The position numbers and the translations under genes are program-made. The notes beneath the pieces are model-generated. The model saw only the letters and a program-made list of their open reading frames with translations, did not search any database and was not told where the DNA came from. From an uncultured bacterium (lineage in GTDB: Bacteria > Pseudomonadota > Alphaproteobacteria > Sphingomonadales > Sphingomonadaceae), in assembly GCA_903884945.1 (NCBI GenBank), contig CAISGR010000098.1, positions 1 to 50,772 on the forward strand: a stretch of 50,772 nucleotides of DNA. Reading direction: 5' to 3'. Below are positions 8,294-16,929 of this stretch, one piece after another; position 1 is the first letter of the stretch, and each line of letters opens with the position of its first letter.

Positions 8294-9570
8294 GGCCGCT
8301 GCCAGGCGCGCCGCCCGGCGAGATAGGTCGCCGCGATCGCGCGGTCGTCCCCCAGGATCTGCAGCGCGAACAGGCGCTCGGCAAGGCTCGCGCCGGCGGT
8401 GCGCCGCGCGAGCAGCGGCGTCGCGGCCATATCGAGCACCACGAAATCCGCTTCCTGCCCCGGCTGCAGCCCGCCGATCCGGTCGCCAAGGCCAAGCGTC
8501 CGCGCGCCGCCGGCCGTGGCGAGATGCAGCGCACGGAACGGATCGAGGCTCGCCCCGCGCAGCTGGCAAACCTTGTAGGCTTCGCCCAGCGTCGCCAGGA
8601 TCGAGAAGCTGGTGCCGGCACCGACATCAGTGCCAATCCCCAGTTTCACGCCATGCGCGTCCGCGCGCGCCAGATCGAACAGGCCCGAGCCGAGGAACAG
8701 GTTGCTCGTCGGGCAGAAGGCAATGCCCGCACCGGTCTCGCCCATCCGCGCCATCGCGCGATCGTCGAGATGGATGCAGTGCGCGAAGACCGAGCGCGGG
8801 CCGACCAGGCCGAAACGATCATAGACGTCGAGATAGTCGCGCGCGCTGGGGAAACGCCCCGCGACGGCGGCAATCTCGCCCAAATTCTCCGCGAGATGGG
8901 TGTGCAGCAGCACTTCCGGATGCGCCGCGACGAGATCGCCGGCACCCGCGAGCTGGGCGTCCGACGAGGTGAGCGCGAAGCGCGGGGTGACCGCATAGCC
9001 GAGCCGCCCGCGCCCGCGCCACCGGGCGATCAGCGCCTCGCTTTCCGCGCGACCGCCCTCGACCGAATCGTGCAGCGCCGCCGGACCGAGATCCATCAGC
9101 ACCTTGCCCGAGACGAGCCGCATGTCGCGCGCCAGCGCCGCCTCGAACAGCGCATCGACCGACGCGGCATGGACGGTGGCGAAAACGAGCGCGCTGGTGG
9201 TGCCGTTGCGCAGCAGTTCGTCGAGGAAGAAGGCCGCCACGAGATCGGCATGGCCACGATCGGCAAAGGCGGCCTCGGCCGGGAAGATATGGCGTTCGAG
9301 CCATTCAAGCAGCTGGGCGCCATGCGCGGCGATGCGATCGGTCTGCGGATAGTGGATATGGGTGTCGACGAAGCCCGGGACGACCAGGCCGGATATCCGT
9401 TCGATCGCCACGCCAGCGAAGCGCGGCGCGAGATCGGCAAAGGCCCCGAACGCGACGACGAGGCCGTTCTCGACCACCAGCAGCCCGTCTTCCTGGTGCA
9501 GGACCGCGCCGCCCTGCGCCGGATCCTCGGGCACGCTGAGCAGCTCGGCGCGGAAGGCCTGGCGCGTCAT
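8290..9570 (-). CDS. guaD: Guanine deaminase
   Basis: Zinc amidohydrolase converting guanine to xanthine and ammonia. At 426 residues it has the usual family length. It carries 'GLVVPGFVDTHIHYPQ' (metal ligands His71 and His73), 'LLHTHLAEN' in the middle (third His), and 'GIGTDVGAGTSFSI' with the catalytic/metal Asp near residue 318. The segment 'LLEWLERHIFPAE' is characteristic of guanine deaminases rather than other amidohydrolases. It is the last gene of the purine operon and starts inside the xdhC stop (4-bp ATGA overlap). Its product feeds the XdhABC enzyme encoded just upstream, so the operon can take in guanine as well as hypoxanthine or xanthine. Confidence 0.93.
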   Translation of the reverse strand: MTRQAFRAELLSVPEDPAQGGAVLHQEDGLLVVENGLVVAFGAFADLAPRFAGVAIERISGLVVPGFVDTHIHYPQTDRIAAHGAQLLEWLERHIFPAEAAFADRGHADLVAAFFLDELLRNGTTSALVFATVHAASVDALFEAALARDMRLVSGKVLMDLGPAALHDSVEGGRAESEALIARWRGRGRLGYAVTPRFALTSSDAQLAGAGDLVAAHPEVLLHTHLAENLGEIAAVAGRFPSARDYLDVYDRFGLVGPRSVFAHCIHLDDRAMARMGETGAGIAFCPTSNLFLGSGLFDLARADAHGVKLGIGTDVGAGTSFSILATLGEAYKVCQLRGASLDPFRALHLATAGGARTLGLGDRIGGLQPGQEADFVVLDMAATPLLARRTAGASLAERLFALQILGDDRAIAATYLAGRRAWQRP

Positions 9571-10532
9571 GCCCCCGCCCCCGGCGCGGACGGGCGCGCG
9601 GACAGGATCTGGGCAAGCGTGGCAATGGCGATCACGGCGGGCTCCTTGCCGGGAATGCCGGGCAGGCCGATCGGGCAGACGAGCCGCGACGGATCGATCG
9701 CGTCGGCGGCGAGGCGGGAAAGGAAGCGCGCGCGCTTGGTGCCCGAGCCGATCAGCCCGACATAGGGCGCCGCGCCCGAGAGCGCGGCGGCGGTGAGGCG
9801 ATAATCAAGGGCATGGTCGTGCGTGACGATCAGGATCGCCGCATCGGCCGGCGCGGTGCGCGCGCAGTCGATCATCGCCGCCTCCTCCGCCAGCATGACG
9901 CCGGGATGCTCGGCCATGTCGGCGCGGCTGTCGAACCAGGCGAGGCGCAGCGGGAGGCCGGGCGCGCGATCGGCGATCGCACGCCCGACATGGCCGGCAC
10001 CGAACAGGAGCAGCGGCGCGCCGCCGGCCTCGACCGGCTCGGCGAATTCGGCGCCTGCCTCAGGCAGCGGACCGCGCGCGGCGAGCGGGCGCGGGACGGG
10101 GCCCCGCAACGGCCCGCGCCGGCCCGGCCGGCGATCCTCGCCCGGGATCGCCACGCGCGCGATCGTATCGACGCCGAGGCGCGCCACGATATCGGCGCCC
10201 TGCGCGATCGCGCCGATCCAGTCGGGGGCATCGGGCGCGAGCCGCTCGACCAGCAGCCGCACCCGCCCGCCACAGCATTGGCCGAGCAGCGGGCCGAGCG
10301 GATAATCCTGCACGCGCCAGCTACCCGGCGGAAGCGCGAGGATCGCCCGGGCCTGTTCAGTGACGCGCCATTCGAGCGCGCCGCCGCCGATCGTACCGTG
10401 CAGCGCCGCGCCGGTGACCAGCATGCGCGCGCCGGCCCCGCGCGGGGCGGAACCTTCGGTCGCGAGGATCGTCACCAGCGCCGCCGGCCCCTCAGCGAGT
10501 GCCGCGCGCGCCGCGTCCGCGAGATCAGCCAT
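9567..10532 (-). CDS. xdhC: Xanthine dehydrogenase accessory protein XdhC
   Basis: Chaperone that binds and sulfurates the molybdenum cofactor and delivers it to XdhB. It is 321 residues. The N-terminal XdhC/CoxI domain has 'TEGSAPRGAGARML' (about residue 26) and the conserved 'GQCCGGRVRLL' (about residue 90), whose cysteines are linked to Moco binding in the family. The C-terminal half has a Rossmann-like start, 'LLLFGAGHVGRAIAD', and ends with 'VICPIGLPG'-like and 'EPAVIAIATLAQIL' segments typical of XdhC_C. It overlaps xdhB by 8 bp and guaD by 4 bp, so translation is probably coupled throughout. Confidence 0.92.
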   Translation of the reverse strand: MADLADAARAALAEGPAALVTILATEGSAPRGAGARMLVTGAALHGTIGGGALEWRVTEQARAILALPPGSWRVQDYPLGPLLGQCCGGRVRLLVERLAPDAPDWIGAIAQGADIVARLGVDTIARVAIPGEDRRPGRRGPLRGPVPRPLAARGPLPEAGAEFAEPVEAGGAPLLLFGAGHVGRAIADRAPGLPLRLAWFDSRADMAEHPGVMLAEEAAMIDCARTAPADAAILIVTHDHALDYRLTAAALSGAAPYVGLIGSGTKRARFLSRLAADAIDPSRLVCPIGLPGIPGKEPAVIAIATLAQILSARPSAPGAGA

Positions 10533-12837
10533 CGCGCGCCTTCAGGCCGGCGATCGCGGCGAGGATGCGCTCCGGCGTCGCGGGCGCGTCGAGCGCGGGC
10601 AACCCCCTGCCCGGCACGGCGGCCGCGACCGCCTGGGTCAGCGCCGAGAAGACCGAGATGGCGAGCATGAAGGGCGGCTCGCCCACCGCCTTGGAGCGAT
10701 GGATGGTCGGCTCGACATTGCGGCCGGGCGCCCACAACCGGATGTCCATCCGGGCCGGCCGGTCGCTCGCAGTGGGGATCTTGTAGGTCGAGGGCGCATG
10801 GGTGAGCAGCCGCCCGCGATCGTCATAGACCAGCTCCTCGGTGGTCAGCCAGCCCATGCCCTGGACGAACCCGCCCTCGACCTGGCCCAGATCGATCGCC
10901 GGATTGAGCGAGCGCCCGACATCATGGAGGATGTCGACCGCGAGCACGCGGTGTTCGCCGGTGAGCGTGTCGATCACCACCTCGGACAGCGCGGCACCAT
11001 AGGCGAAATAGAGGAAGGGCCGGCCGCGATGGCTGGCACGGTCATAAGCGATATGGGGCGTGGCGTAGAAGCCGGTCGACGACAGCGAGATGCGGCCGAG
11101 ATGCGCGAGACGGCACAGCGTGTCGAACGGCACCAGCTCGCCATTGGCGATCACCCCGTCCCGGGTGAAACGCACTGCCTCGGGCGTGCCGCCAAACTTG
11201 CCGGCGGCGAAGGCGGCGAGGCGCGCCCGGATCGCCTCGGCTGCGTTGAACGCCGCCATGCCATTGAGATCGGCCCCCGACGAGGCCGCCGTGGCCGAGG
11301 TGTTGGGCACCTTGTCCGTGCGCGTCGCCGACACGCGGATGCGCTCGACCGGCACGGCGAAGACATCGGCGACGACCTGCGCCACCTTGATCATCAGCCC
11401 CTGCCCCATCTCGGTGCCGCCGTGATTCAGCTGAATCGAGCCATCGGCATAGACATGGACCAGCGCGCCGGCCTGGTTGAGATGGGTGGTGGTGAAGCTG
11501 ATGCCGAACTTCACCGGCGTGAGCGCCAGCCCCTTTTTCAGCACCCGGTGCCCGGCGTTGAACGCCGCGACCGCCGCGCGGCGCGCATCATAATCAGTGC
11601 GCGTCGCCAGTTCGGCGATCAGCGCCGGCGCGACATTGTCCTCGACCGTCATGTGATAGGGCGTGACGTCGCGGCCGGGACCGTAGAGGTTGAGGCGCCG
11701 TACCGCGAGCGGATCAAGCCCGCGCGCGGCCGCGATCGCATCCATCACGCGCTCGATCGCCAGCATGCCCTGCGGCCCGCCGAACCCGCGAAAGGCGGTG
11801 TTGGAGACTGTGTGCGTCCTGAGCCGGTGGCTCAATATCTCGACCGCGGGCAGCCAGTAGCAATTATCGGCATGGAACATCGCCCGGTCATTGATCGCGG
11901 GCGAGAGATCGGCGGTGGCGCCGCAGCGCGAGGCGAGCTCGATCCGGATCCCCTCGATCCGCCCCGCATCGTCGAACCCGACATCATAGGCCGCCTCGAA
12001 CTCGTGGCGCTTGCCCGTCATCGCCATGTCGTCGTCGCGATCGGCCCGAATCTTCGCCGGACGACCGGTTTTGGCCGCGACCAGCGCGCAGGCGGCGGCA
12101 TAGGCGGCGGCCTGGGTCTCCTTGCCACCGAATGCGCCGCCCATGCGGCGGACCTCGACCGTGACGTCGGCATGGGTGCGGCCGAGCACCTTGGCGACGA
12201 GATGCTGCACCTCGCTCGGATGCTGGGTGGAGGACAGGACATGGACCTGCCCGCCCTCGCCGGGCGTGGCGAGCGCTGCCTGGCCCTCGAGATAGAAATG
12301 CTCCTGCCCGCCCATGTCGAGGATGCCGGAGCGGCGGTGCGGCGCGGCGGCCAGCGCCGCCTCGGCATCGCCGCGCGCCATGCGCTGGGTATCCTCGATC
12401 ACCGATCCGGCGGCGAGCGCCTGGCCGATCGTGACGAGCGCCGGGCGCGGCTCGACCTCGGCGGTATAGGCGCGCGCCGCGCGGCGGGCGGCCCCGGTGC
12501 TCGTCGCCGCGACGACGAACAGCGGCTGGCCGGGATAGAGAATCTCGTCCTCGACGAAGAGCCGGTCGTCGCCCGCGACCGGGCTGACATCGTTCCTGCC
12601 GGGGATATCGGCGGCGGTGAGCACCGCGACCACGCCGGGCGCGGCGCGGACCGCCGCGAGATCGAGCGACAGGAGCCGGGCATGTCCGTCGCGCGCGAGG
12701 CCGAAGGCGAGGTGGAGCGTCCCCGGCGCCTCGGGCATGTCGTCCACATAAAGCGCGCGGCCCGCGACATGCGCCTCGGCACTGTCATGGCGCAGCGGCT
12801 GGCGGACTGCCCCGGGCGGAAGATCCATGTCAGCCAT
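10525..12837 (-). CDS. xdhB: Xanthine dehydrogenase, molybdopterin-binding subunit
   Basis: Large catalytic subunit oxidising hypoxanthine to xanthine and xanthine to urate. It is 770 residues from the ATG at 12837, which overlaps the xdhA stop by 8 bp; an open frame extends further upstream but lies inside xdhA. Visible motifs are 'RMGGAFGGKETQ' with Glu240, 'TAFRGFGGPQG' with Arg350, and 'KAVGEPPFML' with the catalytic Glu near residue 720. Glu240 and Arg350 match the two purine-orienting residues of bacterial and bovine enzymes, which supports a true purine substrate rather than an aldehyde. It works with XdhA (FeS/FAD) and XdhC (cofactor insertion), both encoded beside it. Confidence 0.95.
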   Translation of the reverse strand: MADMDLPPGAVRQPLRHDSAEAHVAGRALYVDDMPEAPGTLHLAFGLARDGHARLLSLDLAAVRAAPGVVAVLTAADIPGRNDVSPVAGDDRLFVEDEILYPGQPLFVVAATSTGAARRAARAYTAEVEPRPALVTIGQALAAGSVIEDTQRMARGDAEAALAAAPHRRSGILDMGGQEHFYLEGQAALATPGEGGQVHVLSSTQHPSEVQHLVAKVLGRTHADVTVEVRRMGGAFGGKETQAAAYAAACALVAAKTGRPAKIRADRDDDMAMTGKRHEFEAAYDVGFDDAGRIEGIRIELASRCGATADLSPAINDRAMFHADNCYWLPAVEILSHRLRTHTVSNTAFRGFGGPQGMLAIERVMDAIAAARGLDPLAVRRLNLYGPGRDVTPYHMTVEDNVAPALIAELATRTDYDARRAAVAAFNAGHRVLKKGLALTPVKFGISFTTTHLNQAGALVHVYADGSIQLNHGGTEMGQGLMIKVAQVVADVFAVPVERIRVSATRTDKVPNTSATAASSGADLNGMAAFNAAEAIRARLAAFAAGKFGGTPEAVRFTRDGVIANGELVPFDTLCRLAHLGRISLSSTGFYATPHIAYDRASHRGRPFLYFAYGAALSEVVIDTLTGEHRVLAVDILHDVGRSLNPAIDLGQVEGGFVQGMGWLTTEELVYDDRGRLLTHAPSTYKIPTASDRPARMDIRLWAPGRNVEPTIHRSKAVGEPPFMLAISVFSALTQAVAAAVPGRGLPALDAPATPERILAAIAGLKARDG

Positions 12838-14248
12838 CGGCCAGCGCTCCGTCGAGCACGCTGGTCGCCTCGCCCGATTGCTCGGCCCAGAGCCGGCGCA
12901 GCAGGTTGGCGGCGACCGCGAGACGATAGGCACTTGATCCGCGCGCATCGGTGAGCGGCGTGTAATCCTGCCCGAGCGCCTGCGCGGCGGCCTCGACCGT
13001 CGCCTCGGTCCAGGGCTGGCCGAGCAGCGCCGCCTCGCAACCGGCAGCGCGGGCGGGCGTGCCGGCCATGCCACCGAACGCGATGCGCGCGGCAGTCACG
13101 CGACCGCCCCCGACGGTGATCGCGAAGGCACCGCAGACCGCCGAGATATCGCTGTCGAAGCGCTTCGACAGCTTGACGATGCGGACGATCGTCCCGGCCG
13201 ACGGCCGCGGGACATGCACGCTTTCGACGAACTCGCCGGGCGCGCGATCCTGCACGCCATAAGCCTTGAAGAAGCTCTCCAGCGGGATCGTGCGCCGTGC
13301 ATCGCCGCGCCGCAGCGTGAGCGTCGCGCCGAGCGCGATCAGCGCGGGCGGCATGTCGCCGATCGGCGAGCCATTGGCGATATTGCCGCCGATCGTACCG
13401 GCATTGCGAACCTGCAGCCCGCCGATGCGCCGGACGAGCTCGCCGAGATCGGGATGGAGCCGCGCGAGCGCAGCCCTTGCCTGGGTATAGCGCACGGCCG
13501 CGCCGAGCCTGAGGCCCGTGGCGTCTTCCCCGATGGCCGCGAGATCGGGGATATCGCCGATGAAGATCACCGTCCCGAGATCGCGATATTGCTTGGTCAC
13601 CCACAGGCCGACATCAGTGCCGCCGGCGACGATCCGCGCGCCGGGATGGTCGACCAGCAGCGCGGCCAGGGCGTCGGCGGTGCGCGGGGCGAACCACCCC
13701 GTGCCCGCGACCTGCGGGGACAGCGCGCGCAGCGTCGCGACCAGCGCGCTGTCGTCGCACGGCGACGGCGGCACGGCCGCGCCGGCGTCCAGGATCGGGC
13801 CATAGCCGGTGCAGCGGCAGAGATTGCCGGCGATGACATCGGCGACCGGCTCGCCGACCGTGCCGGCCGAACCGATGCTGCGGCCATAGAGCGACATGAC
13901 GAAGCCCGGGGTGCAGAAGCCGCATTGCGAGCCGTGGCACTCGACCATCTCGCGCTGGACCGGGTGGAGCTTGCCGCCGGCCGACAGGCTTTCCACCGTG
14001 CGCAGCGCCTTTCCGTCGAGCATCGGCACGAACAGGATGCAGGCATTGACCGCGCGCCACGCGACCGCATCGCCGTCAAGCTCGCCGAGCAGCACGGTAC
14101 AGGCGCCGCAATCGCCCTCGGCACAGCCTTCCTTGGTGCCGGTACGGCGCAGGCGATAGCGCAGCAGATCGAGCACGCTGGCGGTGGCCTGCGCGTCGTC
14201 GATGGTGACGATCTCGCCGTCGAGAAGGAAGCGGACGGTGCCGGTCAT
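12830..14248 (-). CDS. xdhA: Xanthine dehydrogenase, FeS/FAD small subunit
   Basis: Electron-transfer subunit carrying two [2Fe-2S] clusters and FAD, passing electrons from the Mo centre to NAD+. It is 472 residues. The plant-type ferredoxin domain has 'GCAEGDCGACTVL' (about residues 41-53) plus a later cysteine in 'VNACILFVP'. The second cluster domain has 'GSQCGFCTPGF' and 'NLCRCTGYGPI'. The FAD-binding middle domain begins near 'RIVAGGTDVGLWV', and a CO dehydrogenase flavoprotein C-terminal domain follows. The fused FeS/FAD arrangement equals the XdhA of the bacterial two-subunit enzyme. The upstream spacer to uraH is one of only a few in this operon and is spanned by a mini-ORF whose stop overlaps this ATG. 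Confidence 0.95.
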   Translation of the reverse strand: MTGTVRFLLDGEIVTIDDAQATASVLDLLRYRLRRTGTKEGCAEGDCGACTVLLGELDGDAVAWRAVNACILFVPMLDGKALRTVESLSAGGKLHPVQREMVECHGSQCGFCTPGFVMSLYGRSIGSAGTVGEPVADVIAGNLCRCTGYGPILDAGAAVPPSPCDDSALVATLRALSPQVAGTGWFAPRTADALAALLVDHPGARIVAGGTDVGLWVTKQYRDLGTVIFIGDIPDLAAIGEDATGLRLGAAVRYTQARAALARLHPDLGELVRRIGGLQVRNAGTIGGNIANGSPIGDMPPALIALGATLTLRRGDARRTIPLESFFKAYGVQDRAPGEFVESVHVPRPSAGTIVRIVKLSKRFDSDISAVCGAFAITVGGGRVTAARIAFGGMAGTPARAAGCEAALLGQPWTEATVEAAAQALGQDYTPLTDARGSSAYRLAVAANLLRRLWAEQSGEATSVLDGALADG

Positions 14249-14316
14249 GCGGCCACCCCGGCGCGCGCGCGCAACGGGAGGGGCTTCGGGCCGTGGGGCG
14301 CGCGTCGGGTTCCCAT
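14245..14316 (-). other. Mini-ORF (23 codons) bridging uraH and xdhA
   Basis: An ATG at 14316, two bases after the uraH stop, opens a 23-residue frame beginning MGTRRAPHGP and ending with TGA inside the xdhA ATG (ATGA). The DNA is a GC-rich, REP-like stretch encoding a 'PLPLRAR' segment. It has no good ribosome-binding site of its own, but ribosomes leaving uraH could reinitiate on it and be carried to xdhA. It may be a translational relay rather than a functional peptide, or a chance open frame. Confidence 0.3.
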
Positions 14317-14317
14317 C

Positions 14318-14656
14318 TCAGCTGCCACGATAGGTCGAATAGCCATAGGGCGAGACGAGCAGCGGGACGTGATAATGACCGCCGGCATCGGCGATGCCGA
14401 AATCGATCCGCACGATATCGAGGAAGGGCGGATCGGGCAGGATCGCGCCCGCCGCCCGGAAATAGGCCGCGACCTCGAATTCGAGCCGGTAGCGGCCGAC
14501 CACCGCCTGAACGTCCTCGAGCAGGGCCGGGCAGCGGCCATCCTCGTTGGTCTCGCCCGAGAAGACCAGCCGCTCGCCCGCGAACAGCCGCAGCGCGACC
14601 CCGGCCGCCGGACGGCCATGGGCGGTATCGAGGACATGCGTGGTCAGGCCGGTCAT
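14318..14656 (-). CDS. uraH: 5-hydroxyisourate hydrolase (transthyretin-like)
   Basis: Hydrolyses 5-hydroxyisourate, the product of urate oxidation, to OHCU. It is 112 residues, the normal size. The N-terminal signature 'TTHVLDTAHGRPA' contains the active-site His near residue 7, and the protein ends in the family tetrapeptide Y-R-G-S, preceded by 'HYHVPLLVSPYGYST'. The ATG at 14656 overlaps the flavoprotein stop by 4 bp (ATGA); a longer frame upstream would run into that gene and is not needed. Its presence directly after the flavoprotein gene is strong context for the latter producing 5-hydroxyisourate. Confidence 0.95.
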   Translation of the reverse strand: MTGLTTHVLDTAHGRPAAGVALRLFAGERLVFSGETNEDGRCPALLEDVQAVVGRYRLEFEVAAYFRAAGAILPDPPFLDIVRIDFGIADAGGHYHVPLLVSPYGYSTYRGS

Positions 14657-16062
14657 GCCGCCGCCTCCTGCGCGTCCCCGCGCCACTCGGCGGTGAACTC
14701 GACCTCCTCATAGGCGTGATAGGCAGCGAGAAGCTCGCGTTCGTCATCGCGGAACAGCTGATCGGCCACGCCGCCGGCGAGACGCGGCAGCGCCTGTTTG
14801 AGGCCTGACAGGGCCGCCGCCGACAGGCCGTGGCTGACCAGCGCGGAATAGTTGAAGGCAAACAGGCCATGCACCGCCGCCGCGTCGTCCGGCCGCCTTG
14901 GCAGCAGCTCGAAGCCCGGGCCGAGATAGGGATGCGCATCGAGCAGCGGGTTGGCGATCGCGGCCGGCGGCGTGTAGCGATCCGCCCAGCGCGCGATGCC
15001 ATCGGCAACCAGCGACAATTCGGGCCGCAGCGCGGAATCGGTGACGAAGCCAGTCGAGAGCACGAGGAAATCATAGTCGAGATCGCCGCGCGGCGTCGTC
15101 ACGCGGGCCCGGCCGTCCACCTCCGCCACGTCGAGCCACGCGCTGCCGGTGTGCAGCGCGAAGCCGGGGAAGGAGGCGGCATAATCGAACATGTCGGTCG
15201 TCGGCGGCTGGTTCCGTCCGAAGAAGCTCGCCATCACCTCATATTTGGTCGCATCGTCGAGTGACGCGAAGCGCGGGATGAAGCCGTTCGCTTCCATGAA
15301 GCGGATCACGTTGATCCGCGGCAGCGCCGGGCGGCGGATATGGACATGCGCGGCGCCCGCCCCCAGTTCGAGCGCGGTGGCGGCATTGTCGAACGCCGAG
15401 GCGCCGCCGCCGAGAATGGCGATGCGCTTGCCGGCCATCGCGGCATAGTCGATCGCTTCCGACGTATGGGCATAGAGCGCGCGCGGCAGCTTGCCCGCGA
15501 TGAAGGGCGGCACGTGCCACTGCCCACCGCCCTGGATGCCCGTCGCCAGCACGACCTTGCGGGCGAGCAGCGTCGACCCGTCGTGCAGGCTCAGGCGGTG
15601 CACGCCGCCGGCCTGCGGCTCGATCAGGTCGAGCCGGGTGTCGTTGCGTACCGGCAGATCGAGCACCGCACGGTACCAGCGCAGATAGGCCATCCAGTCG
15701 CGGCGCGGAATCTTGCCGAGCGCTGACCAGCCTTCAGCGCCGTGCTGCGCCTCCCACCAGGCGCGGAAGGTGAGGCTCGGCATGCCGAGATCGAGCGCGG
15801 TCAGCTCCTTCGGGGTCCGGAGCGTGCGCATCCGGGCATAGGTATCCCACGGCCCCTCATAGCCGGCGGGATTCTCGTCGATGACGAGGATGTTGGAGAC
15901 GCGCTCACGCTGGAGCGCAAAGGCAGCGGCAAGCCCGCTTTGTCCACCGCCGACGATCACCACGTCCAGGACACCGTCGCGCGGCGGCACCCAGTCCGGC
16001 GCACGGTGGTTCAGCGAGACGAGATCGTGCGCCACGCGGGCGTTCAGGTCGGCGAGACTCAT
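14653..16062 (-). CDS. hpyO: FMO-like flavoprotein, probable FAD-dependent urate hydroxylase (HpyO type)
   Basis: A 469-residue two-dinucleotide flavoprotein. The FAD site is 'VVIVGGGQSGLAAA' (GxGxxG at residues 38-43). A second Rossmann motif, 'IAILGGGASAFDNA' (about 215-228), is the likely NAD(P)H site. 'VLATGIQGG' (about 171-179) and 'LVLSTGFVTD' are the usual flavoprotein motifs. It is unlike the single-domain HpxO hydroxylase and is not a cofactor-free uricase. It lies between the OHCU decarboxylase and HIU hydrolase genes, and no other urate-oxidising gene is in the operon, so converting urate to 5-hydroxyisourate is the job left to fill. A non-homologous isofunctional enzyme named HpyO has been described in Xanthomonas; equating this protein with it rests on recollection and context, not alignment. 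The start lies 10 bp after uraD, with GAGG upstream. Confidence 0.72.
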   Translation of the reverse strand: MSLADLNARVAHDLVSLNHRAPDWVPPRDGVLDVVIVGGGQSGLAAAFALQRERVSNILVIDENPAGYEGPWDTYARMRTLRTPKELTALDLGMPSLTFRAWWEAQHGAEGWSALGKIPRRDWMAYLRWYRAVLDLPVRNDTRLDLIEPQAGGVHRLSLHDGSTLLARKVVLATGIQGGGQWHVPPFIAGKLPRALYAHTSEAIDYAAMAGKRIAILGGGASAFDNAATALELGAGAAHVHIRRPALPRINVIRFMEANGFIPRFASLDDATKYEVMASFFGRNQPPTTDMFDYAASFPGFALHTGSAWLDVAEVDGRARVTTPRGDLDYDFLVLSTGFVTDSALRPELSLVADGIARWADRYTPPAAIANPLLDAHPYLGPGFELLPRRPDDAAAVHGLFAFNYSALVSHGLSAAALSGLKQALPRLAGGVADQLFRDDERELLAAYHAYEEVEFTAEWRGDAQEAAA

Positions 16063-16072
16063 TGCGCGTGCC

Positions 16073-16552
16073 TCATGTCAGGTCCGCCAGGCGGAGCCGC
16101 ACGATCTTGCCGATTTCGGCGATCGCGGTGGCGATTTCAGTATCGCGGTCGTTTTCGAGCCGTTCTTCCATCGCGGCGAGGATCCCGGCCTTGTCCGTCA
16201 GCCGCACGCAGATGATGAAGGGAAAGCCGAAGCGCTCGGCATAGGCCCGGTTGAGCGCGTGGAAGCGATCATATTCCTCTGGGGTCAGCCGGTCGAGCCC
16301 GGCCGAGGCCTGTTCGGCGGCCGATTCCGCCGTGAGCGTCCGATCGATCGCCGCCTTGCCGGCAAGCTCGGGATGGGCGCGGATCAGCTTGAGCTGCTCC
16401 TCCGGCGTCGCGTCGTGCACCACCGCCATCAGGCCGGCATGGACATCGCCGAGCGGCAGCCGCGCCGCCGCGCGCATCACCACCCAGGGGCTGTGCTCGA
16501 ACAGCCCGCCATAGGTGCGGATAAAGGCATCGGGGTCGCTGTCGAGGCTCAT
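16073..16552 (-). CDS. uraD: OHCU decarboxylase
   Basis: Decarboxylates 2-oxo-4-hydroxy-4-carboxy-5-ureidoimidazoline stereospecifically to (S)-allantoin. It is 159 residues, the standard length. The motif 'IRAHPELAGK' carries the catalytic His (His60), 'AAEQASAGL' carries the conserved Glu (Glu80), and 'FGFPFIICVR' is the family's conserved core strand. Its ATG overlaps the hpxZ stop by 4 bp. Together with uraH it confirms that the pathway passes through 5-hydroxyisourate. Confidence 0.95.
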   Translation of the reverse strand: MSLDSDPDAFIRTYGGLFEHSPWVVMRAAARLPLGDVHAGLMAVVHDATPEEQLKLIRAHPELAGKAAIDRTLTAESAAEQASAGLDRLTPEEYDRFHALNRAYAERFGFPFIICVRLTDKAGILAAMEERLENDRDTEIATAIAEIGKIVRLRLADLT

Positions 16553-16929
16553 GACGTCGCCCCCTCGATCGAGACATGCGCCGAGACGACCTTCCAGCCA
16601 TCGGGGAATCTCACCCAGGCCTGGCTCTGCCGCCCGCGCCGATCGCTGCCTTCCCGAAAGAACTCGACATTGGCGGTGGCAAAGCCGTCCCCGTAGGTGG
16701 TGATCGCGACGCGCCCGAGCCGGCGCTGCGGTGAGCCGCCCCGGCCCTTGCGGAAGGCGCGGATTTCGTCGGCGCCATAGAGCACTTCGCCCACGCCATA
16801 GCGCACCGTCGTCGGCGCATCGGCGAACAGCCGGTCCATCGCCGGCACATCGTCTTCCATCAACGCGCGCTCGTAGTCGTGGAACGCGGCGGTCACCTCG
16901 GCCAGTGTCTTCGGGTCGTCGATGATCAT
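16549..16929 (-). CDS. hpxZ: HpxZ/AtzH-like protein (oxalurate utilisation)
   Basis: A 126-residue SnoaL/NTF2-fold protein of the HpxZ/AtzH-like family. The pattern 'FHDYERALMEDDVPAMDRLF' at the N-terminus, 'RYGVGEVLYGADEIRAFR' in the middle and 'SQAWVRFPDGWKVVSAHVS' at the end match that family. HpxZ in Klebsiella is linked genetically to oxalurate use; its biochemical role is not settled, while the related AtzH has been reported to act on a dicarboxyurea. It overlaps puuE upstream and uraD downstream by 4 bp each. The usual partners HpxX (GatC-like) and HpxY (amidase) are absent here, so it either works alone, with partners elsewhere, or with another amidase. Confidence 0.82.
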   Translation of the reverse strand: MIIDDPKTLAEVTAAFHDYERALMEDDVPAMDRLFADAPTTVRYGVGEVLYGADEIRAFRKGRGGSPQRRLGRVAITTYGDGFATANVEFFREGSDRRGRQSQAWVRFPDGWKVVSAHVSIEGATS

